Positions 7,581-13,068 of a stretch of 13,068 nt of DNA are shown here, piece by piece (within the stretch, counting starts at the first letter, position 1; every line of letters begins with the position of its first letter). The notes beneath the pieces are model-generated. The model saw only the letters and a program-made list of their open reading frames with translations, did not search any database and had not been told where the DNA came from. The stretch is taken from assembly GCA_002412555.1 (NCBI GenBank), contig DHVH01000103.1:1-13068 (forward strand), given 5' to 3'. Made by a program: the position numbers and the translations under genes. Source of the DNA: Marinilabiliaceae bacterium UBA5213 (GTDB taxonomy: Bacteria > Bacteroidota > Bacteroidia > Bacteroidales > Marinilabiliaceae).

Positions 7581-8185
7581 AACAGACGGTAGCCCAGAGA
7601 GAAAATCATGGACTTGGTTTTGCGTTCCATGTCGGATCGCGACATGTCATTCATTCCCCATTCGTAACGGGCATCGAAAGTAAAACGCAGCACCTCAACA
7701 CCGGCGCCCAACTGGAAATTCCAGTTGGTGCTTTTAAAACTATCGCCATTGTAGGACGATGACACCAATGTGGATTTAAATTCATCCTTGGAGCGAAAAG
7801 ATGCTACCGGACCGCCAATACCATAGACTTTCACCAACCGAAGATTGACCACCTCAAGATGTGCCAGCAAAGGCATGTCCCAGCTATTGTATGAGAAGGA
7901 TTCTGAACCAGACTCGTTAAAGTCCGTGCCTCCTCTTTTCTTAGAGTAATACAGTTCAGGCTGAACCGACAGATTTCCCAGAAGACCGATCCTTGTCCAT
8001 CCACCAATCAGGTAGCCGGCCTTAAAATCATCTTTAGCCTCATCAAAACCGTACCCTGCTTGTGTATTGAAATTGGTCGTATTAAACCCTGTTTTCAGTC
8101 CCAGATGAAACGACTGTGCTTGCATCAGGCCAAAAACCATTCCAAACATCAACAGCAATCCTATTTTCTTTTTCATAATTGTCAT
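7577..8185 (-). CDS. Small outer-membrane beta-barrel protein (PorT/OMP_b-brl-like)
   Basis: A 202-residue protein with a signal peptide and alternating-residue strands typical of an 8- to 10-stranded outer-membrane barrel. The opening FHLGLKTGFNTTNFN and later GYLIGGWTRIGL, VQPELYYSKKRGG, FQLGAGVEV and FTFDARYEWG segments are characteristic of the Bacteroidota PF13568-like group. It ends in the aromatic SLGYRLF, as expected for a BAM-inserted barrel. Two starts are possible: 8185 (MTIMKKK) or the Met at 8176, which gives a cleaner signal peptide (MKKKIGLLLMFGMVFG, cleaved near MQA before QSF). I keep the longer form without strong preference. The gene converges on the ATP-grasp gene, and the two stop codons share the bases TTAA at 7577-7580. 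No enzymatic motif is present; the role could be a structural or transport-related barrel, and nothing in the context specifies it. Confidence 0.85.
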   Translation of the reverse strand: MTIMKKKIGLLLMFGMVFGLMQAQSFHLGLKTGFNTTNFNTQAGYGFDEAKDDFKAGYLIGGWTRIGLLGNLSVQPELYYSKKRGGTDFNESGSESFSYNSWDMPLLAHLEVVNLRLVKVYGIGGPVASFRSKDEFKSTLVSSSYNGDSFKSTNWNFQLGAGVEVLRFTFDARYEWGMNDMSRSDMERKTKSMIFSLGYRLF

Positions 8186-8334
8186 GCTTTATACATTAAT
8201 AATTAACGCTAAGTTCTAACGACAAAAAACGTACCATCCAAATTCAAAATCCACTCTACAATTTACTCATCTTTTTCCTGGTATTCCACTAACAGCCAAT
8301 TGCATTCCACTTGCCCATCCAGAACTATTATCTG

Positions 8335-8363
8335 TTGAGCATTGCTTTAATATTGTATTTTTG
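8335..8363 (+). promoter_or_regulatory. Bacteroidota-type promoter for the GH144-family gene
   Basis: TTG at 8335-8337, an 18-base gap and TATTTTTG at 8356-8363 match the phylum's TTG/TAnnTTTG promoter pattern; this is the best promoter in the window. Transcription from here would give a leader of about 110 bases before the ATG at 8480. The leader contains a 12-base palindrome TTTAGATCTAAA (8458-8469) a few bases ahead of the start. The surrounding 294-base gap (8186-8479) holds no convincing small gene. The promoter of the divergent barrel gene must lie at its left side but has no clear consensus. Confidence 0.55.
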
Positions 8364-8479
8364 ATATATTGCCAATAGCAAATTCGTTTTTAAGACTCTA
8401 AATAACTGAGCGTTACCAAGGCTTTCAACTTTTAAAAGCTTGATCAATTTGATAGTATTTAGATCTAAAAACTAAATCT

Positions 8480-10642
8480 ATGTATGTCATGAGGCGCACA
8501 TTTACCATTATTTGTATCCTGTTTAGCCTGAACACACTTGCGCAGGAACCTTTGATCGACAAGGTCATCTTTGCCAATAGCCCAATGGCCGGCAACTATT
8601 TTTATAGCGAAACATCCTACACTGCACCCAGTTGGATCAAGAATACCGAAGGAAAAATTCCTGTTGCGACAGAAAATTTCACTCCGGGCAATGCCCTGGA
8701 ATTGGAGTACGTTTCGGCTCCCAACGGCCACTGGCAGGCCACGGTTCTTTACCGTCAGTTGAGGGGAATGGACATGTACAAACCCGTCACCCATCTGGTA
8801 TTTAGATTATATCTTGATTCGGATGTAACCCCTGACCTATTGCCCTTGGTGGGGATTTCTGACCTCAAAGGCAAACCGGAGCTTTTCCTGCAAACCCAAA
8901 ATTTCACATCGGAACTGCTGAAGTCTCAATGGCACAAGGTGTCCATTCCGCTAAGGGATTTCGGCGCTTTAAAAGTGGAAGATATAAATGCCGTCCATTT
9001 TAAACAGCAGGGACAAGACGGGAAAACACACCGTTTGTTGATCGATCAGATCGAACTAATTATTGACAAGGCCGAAGAACCCATCCATGAAATACCGAAA
9101 CTGCTTTCAGCCGTTGGGTACGCCAGACACACCGACATTTCATGGGCGCCTATTTCTTCCAAAAACGTAAAATATGTGAAGATATACCGTTCCACCGACA
9201 ATAAAACTTTTGAAGCCGTTGACATTCAAAATTCTAGAATTGGTCGATATGCTGATTACACGGGCCAAACAGATCGGCAATATTATTATCAAATTTCCTT
9301 TTTGGGGCCCGATTATAAAGAATCCGCGGTGTCCAACAAGCTGTCCGCCAAAACCAGGAGCATGTCCGACGAAGAACTGCTCGACATGGTACAGCAGGCA
9401 CACTTCAGGTATTATTGGGAAGGAGCTGAACCCAATAGCGGGCTGGCTTTAGAGAATATTCCGGGTAGGCAAAACATGGTAGCTCTTGGGGCTTCAGGTT
9501 TTGGTATCATGAGCATTTTAGTGGGAGCCGAAAGAAACTTCATTACCAGACAGCAAGCAGTGGAACGTTTCCTTAAAATCACCTCCTTTTTAAAAAATGC
9601 CGATACATTTCATGGTGCCTTTTCACATTTCGTGGATGGCCCCACGGGAAAAGTGGTTCCCTTTTTTGGCCATCAGGACAATGGTGGAGACCTTGTGGAA
9701 ACCTCCTTTTTGATACAGGGGCTGTTGGCCGCTCAGCAATACTTCGACAAGACCACTGCCGAAGAAAAGCTGATCAGAGACAGGATCCAGAAAATTTGGG
9801 AAGGCGTGGAATGGAGCTGGTACCGTCGGTATCCGGACAGTGACTTTTTGTACTGGCATTGGTCGCCCGACCAGGAATGGACAATCGACCACAAGCTGAT
9901 CGGATGGAACGAAACCATGATCACCTATCTTTTAGCCATAGCATCCCCAACGCATCCCGTCCCTGCATCACTTTATTACAGCGGATGGGCCAGCCAAAGT
10001 GAAGAAGCACAGGCCTATAGAACAAACTGGGGGCAAACCGACCATGGGAGTATGTATACCAACGGAAACACCTATTTTGGCATCCCGCTTAAAGTGGGGG
10101 TCTCTACCGGCGGGCCTCTATTTTTCATCCATTACTCTTATCTGGGCCCGAATCCCAGAATGATCAAAGATGCCTACTCCGATTATTTTACCAACAACAG
10201 GAACATCGCGCTGATAAATTACCGCTATTGCCAGGAAAATCCTGGAAAATTTAAAGGCTACGGCCCTTTTGGTGGCGGATGGGGCCTTACGGCAAGCGAT
10301 GGTCCGTGGAATTACTCGGCTGACGAGCCAGCGCTACATATGGACAAAGGTAAGCTGACCCCTACCGGGGCTTTGGCCTCTTTCCCCTACACCCCCGAAG
10401 AATCAATGGCAGCCCTAAAAGCCTATTACTATGACCACGGCCATTTCCTTTGGGGTGCTTATGGGTTCAAGGATGCTTTTATCCTGGAAGAAAACTGGCG
10501 TTCAAATATATACATGGGTCTTAACCAAGCGCCCATTATTGTGATGATAGAAAACTTCCGTTCGGGTTTGATCTGGGACTTATTCATGAAGAACCCGGAT
10601 GTCAAAAAAGCTCTGGAAGAAATTCAGTTGTACAAACCCTAA
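8480..10642 (+). CDS. GH144/glucoamylase-family (PF10091) glycoside hydrolase with N-terminal binding modules
   Basis: Exported glycan-degrading enzyme of 720 residues. A signal peptide covers about 1-21 (cut after TLA before QEP); starting at Met4 (8489) would also give a good signal. Residues about 24-197 resemble a beta-sandwich carbohydrate-binding module (WHKVSIPLRDFG, then LLIDQIELI, as in CBM11-like folds). About 206-292 is Fn3-like (ISWAPISSKNVKYVKIYRS). The catalytic (alpha/alpha)6-type domain covers about 296-715, with HFRYYWEGAEPNSGLA, GASGFGIM, HQDNGGDLVETSFLIQGLL, GWNETMITYLLA, GGPLFFIHYSY and GPWGYSA-like (DGPWNYSAD) motifs of the family. Characterised GH144 enzymes are endo- or exo-acting beta-1,2-glucanases; Asp404, Glu407 and Glu478 fall at a spacing similar to the acidic cleft residues I remember for Chitinophaga CpSGL. 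Substrate here is inferred. No lipobox, so it is likely periplasmic or secreted. The neighbouring TonB receptor may import its products. Confidence 0.85.
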   Translation: MYVMRRTFTIICILFSLNTLAQEPLIDKVIFANSPMAGNYFYSETSYTAPSWIKNTEGKIPVATENFTPGNALELEYVSAPNGHWQATVLYRQLRGMDMYKPVTHLVFRLYLDSDVTPDLLPLVGISDLKGKPELFLQTQNFTSELLKSQWHKVSIPLRDFGALKVEDINAVHFKQQGQDGKTHRLLIDQIELIIDKAEEPIHEIPKLLSAVGYARHTDISWAPISSKNVKYVKIYRSTDNKTFEAVDIQNSRIGRYADYTGQTDRQYYYQISFLGPDYKESAVSNKLSAKTRSMSDEELLDMVQQAHFRYYWEGAEPNSGLALENIPGRQNMVALGASGFGIMSILVGAERNFITRQQAVERFLKITSFLKNADTFHGAFSHFVDGPTGKVVPFFGHQDNGGDLVETSFLIQGLLAAQQYFDKTTAEEKLIRDRIQKIWEGVEWSWYRRYPDSDFLYWHWSPDQEWTIDHKLIGWNETMITYLLAIASPTHPVPASLYYSGWASQSEEAQAYRTNWGQTDHGSMYTNGNTYFGIPLKVGVSTGGPLFFIHYSYLGPNPRMIKDAYSDYFTNNRNIALINYRYCQENPGKFKGYGPFGGGWGLTASDGPWNYSADEPALHMDKGKLTPTGALASFPYTPEESMAALKAYYYDHGHFLWGAYGFKDAFILEENWRSNIYMGLNQAPIIVMIENFRSGLIWDLFMKNPDVKKALEEIQLYKP

Positions 10643-10663
10643 TTCTTTTTACCATCGGAAGCA

Positions 10664-10701
10664 ACGCCACATAGGCTTTATAAATACAAAGCTGTTGGCG
10701 T
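10664..10701 (+). terminator. Candidate hairpin terminator after the GH144-family gene
   Basis: ACGCCA (10664-10669) pairs with TGGCGT (10696-10701), and inside it AGGCTTT pairs with AAAGCT with one bulged G, closing an 8-base A/T loop. It lies 22 bases beyond the GH144 stop codon. No run of T follows the stem, so it is not a classical intrinsic terminator. It could also be an mRNA 3'-end stabiliser or attenuator between this gene and the receptor gene. Confidence 0.35.
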
Positions 10702-10758
10702 CTTGGCTTCAGAACAGAAACAAGATTTCCACTAAAACCCATTAGCCGTACATTAAAA

Positions 10759-10796
10759 ACTTGTAGAAACAGCTTTATTTTCTGTATTTTACAAGT
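10759..10796 (+). promoter_or_regulatory. Dyad-containing promoter region of the TonB-dependent receptor gene
   Basis: TTG at 10761-10763 and TATTTTAC at 10785-10792, with a 21-base gap, give a weak match to the Bacteroidota promoter pattern, and the start codon follows at 10810 after a very short leader. The same stretch is an imperfect dyad: ACTTGTA (10759-10765) with TACAAGT (10790-10796), and inside it ACAG with CTGT. The dyad could be an operator overlapping the promoter; no T-run follows, so a terminator is less likely. Confidence 0.35.
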
Positions 10797-10809
10797 CCTG
10801 AAACTAAAT

Positions 10810-13068
10810 ATGGTACGGCATTTAATATTACTACTGCTGTTAACAAATCCCTTGTTGCATGGCCAAGCCCCATCAACTGCTGAGTCCGTGCTGGTAAGTG
10901 GTTACGTCACCGATGCCGTAACCGGCGAGGTGCTGCCCGGAGCCACAATAATTGTCCATGAGACCGGCAAAGGCACCTCTTCCAATGCCTACGGCTTTTA
11001 TTCGTTAACCATGGAACAGGGACAAACCCTGACAGCAGCTTTTATTGGCTATTCAGAAAAAGTCATTCGCATTCACACCCTACAAAATGAGCTTCGGCTG
11101 CCCCTACAACTACAGCCCCGTTTTCAGCAACTCTCCGAAGTAGAAATAACCGCTCTAAACAGAGATGAGCAGCGCAAAACACCCATGATGGGTGTAGAAA
11201 AACTGGATGCCGCTACCATCAAAAGCTTGCCAGTACTTTTTGGGGAGACCGACCCCTTAAAAACGCTGCAGTTATTACCGGGCATTGCAGCCTCCAGCGA
11301 AGGAGCATCCGGCTTTTCAGTAAGGGGCGGCAATCCCGATCAAAACCTTTTGTTGCTGGATGAAGCCATTGTTTACAATGGCGGTCACCTTTTGGGTTTT
11401 TTCTCCATTTTTAATAATGATGCCATTAAGGAAGTGACCGTTTTTAAGGGCGACCTGCCGGCCAGCGCCGGCGGTCGCATCGCTTCCCTGGTAGATATCC
11501 GCAGTAGGGATGGTAATCTGACCAAATGGCAAGGAGCCGGGGGTATTGGCTTAATATCCAGCCGACTGACCCTCGACGGCCCATTGGTAGAAAATAAATC
11601 AGCTCTGCTGATCAGTGGCCGGCGTACGTATGTAGACATGTTTCTGCCCCTGTCCAATGATGAAGATGTGCAGCAAAGCAAACTCTTCTTTTATGATCTG
11701 AACCTAAAGGCCAATTATATTGTGGGCGACAACGACCGTTTGTTTTTGAGTGCCTACCATGGTCTGGATGCCTTCTTCAACAATGACGCCCGGATGGATT
11801 TTGGCAATACCACCCTTTCACTGCGTTGGAACCACCTCTTTTCACCCAGGCTTTTCAGCAATCTCACACTGGTCCATAGTCAATACAACTACTCCCTGGG
11901 ATCAACAGGAGATGAAATAGAGAACATTGACTGGCGCTCCAACTTGACCGATTACAGTGTGAAATATGATTTCACTTATTTTCCAAGGGCCGGCGACCAG
12001 ATCAATTTTGGCTTTCAATCTATCCTCCACAGTATTCTACCTGCTCATATCAGCTCTTCTGATCCGGCGTCCACCCTCAAAGAAATCAAAGTGCCCAGAG
12101 CCAACTCGCTGGAGCACGGACTGTATTATGGGCATACCTTGCAGCCTGCTCCCCGTTGGACGGCCCGCTATGGGCTCCGTCTTTCACTTTTTCAAAATGT
12201 GGGAAAAGGACAATCCTTCGAATTCGATGATCAATTCAATATCACTGATACCCTGCAGCATGGCAGGGGGGAAATCTTCAACCAATATTTTGGCATTGAA
12301 CCCCGTGCAGGTCTCTCATGGCTGGCAACGCCCAATATCACCCTTAAAACTAGCTACTCACAGACACGCCAATACATCCATCTGGCCAGTAATTCCACCT
12401 CTACCACGCCTTTGGATGTTTGGTTTACCTCATCACCACACATCCGACCCCAGATTGCCAACCAGATTTCGGTCGGTGCTACCTATTGGACCAACAACAG
12501 CCAATGGCAACATACGCTGGAAATCTACCATAAAAAAGCGCGCAACGCCATCGATTTTAAAGACCATCCCAACCTCCTGCTCAACGAGGCACTGGAAGCA
12601 GAAATCCGTCCCGGCAAAGCCAGATCAAGAGGCATAGAGTGGATGAGCCAATATACGGGAACCCGCTTAACAGGCTGGATTGCTTACACCCTGTCAAGGT
12701 CGGAGCGACAAAGCCAATGGATCAACAACGGCCAGCGCTACCTTTCACCCTACGACCACTTGCATGACCTTACCCTGGTGGCGAATTACCGGATAAATGA
12801 CCGCCTGACCATCGCCTGTAACTGGATCTATTTTACTGGCACACCTGTCACCCTGCCGGTGGGAAGGTTTGATTTTCAGGGAGGGGTAGTGCCGCTGTAT
12901 TCCGACAGGAATGCAGAAAGAATGCCCGACTATCACCGTATGGACCTATCCCTGACCCTGCGCGACAAGTCCAAACTTGATAAAAAATGGCATTCTTTCT
13001 GCATTCCTGTCGGAATACAGCGGCACTACCCCTCCCTGAAAATCAAACCTTCCCACCGGCAGGAATGC
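10810..13068 (+). CDS. TonB-dependent receptor with carboxypeptidase-regulatory-like domain, partial and with artefactual 3' end
   Basis: Outer-membrane active-transport receptor. From the ATG at 10810 the frame is open to the right edge. A signal peptide covers about 1-19 (MVRHLILLLLLTNPLLHGQA). Next comes a CarboxypepD_reg-like domain at about 28-105 (VSGYVTDAVTGEVLPGATI, then SSNAYGFYSLTM). The plug domain is at about 120-240 (TDPLKTLQLLPGI, GFSVRGGNPDQNLLLLDE, FSIFNNDAIKEVTVFKG and ASAGGRIASLVDIRSRDG), and beta-barrel strands run from about 240 onward. The type is the shorter, non-SusC receptor (usually about 780-850 residues), and no SusD gene is present, so its ligand is open: glycan, siderophore or peptide. 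It follows the GH144 gene by 167 bases, with its own candidate promoter. Residues up to about 726 are credible. From Trp727 on (position 12988) the reading frame runs through an inverted copy of its own upstream sequence, so the C-terminal residues shown are not the real protein and about 50-100 true residues are missing. Confidence 0.88.
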   Translation, partial: MVRHLILLLLLTNPLLHGQAPSTAESVLVSGYVTDAVTGEVLPGATIIVHETGKGTSSNAYGFYSLTMEQGQTLTAAFIGYSEKVIRIHTLQNELRLPLQLQPRFQQLSEVEITALNRDEQRKTPMMGVEKLDAATIKSLPVLFGETDPLKTLQLLPGIAASSEGASGFSVRGGNPDQNLLLLDEAIVYNGGHLLGFFSIFNNDAIKEVTVFKGDLPASAGGRIASLVDIRSRDGNLTKWQGAGGIGLISSRLTLDGPLVENKSALLISGRRTYVDMFLPLSNDEDVQQSKLFFYDLNLKANYIVGDNDRLFLSAYHGLDAFFNNDARMDFGNTTLSLRWNHLFSPRLFSNLTLVHSQYNYSLGSTGDEIENIDWRSNLTDYSVKYDFTYFPRAGDQINFGFQSILHSILPAHISSSDPASTLKEIKVPRANSLEHGLYYGHTLQPAPRWTARYGLRLSLFQNVGKGQSFEFDDQFNITDTLQHGRGEIFNQYFGIEPRAGLSWLATPNITLKTSYSQTRQYIHLASNSTSTTPLDVWFTSSPHIRPQIANQISVGATYWTNNSQWQHTLEIYHKKARNAIDFKDHPNLLLNEALEAEIRPGKARSRGIEWMSQYTGTRLTGWIAYTLSRSERQSQWINNGQRYLSPYDHLHDLTLVANYRINDRLTIACNWIYFTGTPVTLPVGRFDFQGGVVPLYSDRNAERMPDYHRMDLSLTLRDKSKLDKKWHSFCIPVGIQRHYPSLKIKPSHRQEC
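12852..12926 (+). repeat. Left arm of a perfect 75-bp inverted repeat (original copy)
   Basis: This stretch of the TonB receptor gene encodes part of the barrel (around LPVGRFDFQGGVVPLYSDRN) and makes sense in frame with its surroundings, so it is the original copy. Its exact reverse complement is found at 12989-13063, with 62 bases between the arms. Confidence 0.95.
12989..13063 (-). repeat. Right arm of the 75-bp inverted repeat, probable fold-back artefact at the sequence end
   Basis: A perfect reverse complement of 12852-12926, beginning at the GGCATT shared by both sides. In the receptor's reading frame it yields a stretch (HSFCIPVGIQRHYPS) that does not look like a barrel strand and is the antisense translation of the left arm. 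It lies within 5 bases of the window's end. Those last 5 bases, together with the preceding CAGG, again match the plus strand at 12906-12914. This pattern fits template switching or an assembly fold-back better than a natural repeat. Confidence 0.9.

Noticed and set aside
8458..8476. The TTTAGATCTAAA palindrome and neighbouring CTAAA as a riboswitch or terminator
   Set aside because: The stems are short and A/T-rich, there is no T-run or conserved aptamer pattern, and such palindromes are expected in A/T-rich leaders.
11966..12637. A 223-codon open frame on the plus strand within the receptor region
   Set aside because: It is an alternative frame inside the TonB receptor gene, whose own frame gives clear plug and barrel motifs; the alternative protein has low-complexity Ser/Pro/Thr content and no recognisable domain.
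12745..12936. A minus-strand open frame whose protein resembles the last residues of the plus-strand receptor frame
   Set aside because: The likeness is explained entirely by the 75-bp inverted repeat; it is antisense to a conserved barrel and not a gene.
10810..13068. Calling the receptor SusC and the locus a polysaccharide utilisation locus
   Set aside because: The plug and size fit the shorter non-SusC receptor group, and there is no SusD-like lipoprotein gene in the window.
1..13068. Search by eye for tRNA, rRNA, CRISPR arrays, insertion sequences and attachment sites
   Set aside because: No cloverleaf, rRNA segment, regularly spaced repeat, transposase frame or integrase was recognised.

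Overview
The window looks like chromosomal DNA of a member of the Bacteroidota, probably an environmental Bacteroidales/Marinilabiliales-type lineage. This is inferred from several features: a TonB-dependent receptor with an N-terminal carboxypeptidase-regulatory-like domain, a PorT-like outer-membrane barrel, a TetR/OEP/HlyD/ABC-2 efflux cluster in the order usual for that phylum, promoter-like sequences of the TTG-N18-21-TAnnTTTG kind, and start codons without strong Shine-Dalgarno sequences. No RNA genes, CRISPR arrays, insertion sequences or phage genes were seen.

Layout. (1) Positions 1-4306, minus strand: an efflux operon read from right to left, with a TetR repressor (3722-4306), a TolC-type outer membrane factor (2195-3694), an HlyD-type periplasmic adaptor (1105-2106) and an ABC-2 permease that runs off the left edge (1-1091). 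A perfect 26-bp palindrome (4345-4370) directly after a TATATTTG promoter box is the likely TetR operator. Together these genes would build a repressor-controlled tripartite exporter spanning both membranes; any ATPase would lie outside the window. (2) Positions 4587-7580, plus strand: a 997-residue protein with two receiver-like domains fused to a PPDK/PEP-synthase-type ATP-grasp domain. It lacks the phosphohistidine swivelling domain and the PEP/pyruvate barrel, so it cannot be an ordinary PEP synthase. It is the best candidate in the window for undescribed biochemistry. (3) Positions 7577-8185, minus strand: a small outer-membrane beta-barrel, convergent with the previous gene and sharing its stop-codon bases. 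(4) Positions 8480-10642, plus strand: a secreted or periplasmic GH144/glucoamylase-family protein with an N-terminal carbohydrate-binding-like region and an Fn3-like domain, probably acting on a beta-1,2-glucan-like substrate. (5) Positions 10810-13068, plus strand: a TonB-dependent receptor that runs off the right edge. Its proximity to the GH144 gene allows a shared glycan-uptake role, but there is no SusD partner in view.

The right end needs caution. The last 80 bases are a fold-back: positions 12989-13063 are a perfect inverted copy of 12852-12926, inside the receptor gene. This looks like a chimeric read or contig-end artefact, so the receptor sequence is reliable only to about position 12988. 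The two larger non-coding stretches, 4307-4586 and 8186-8479, hold divergent promoters and candidate operator sites and no convincing small gene.
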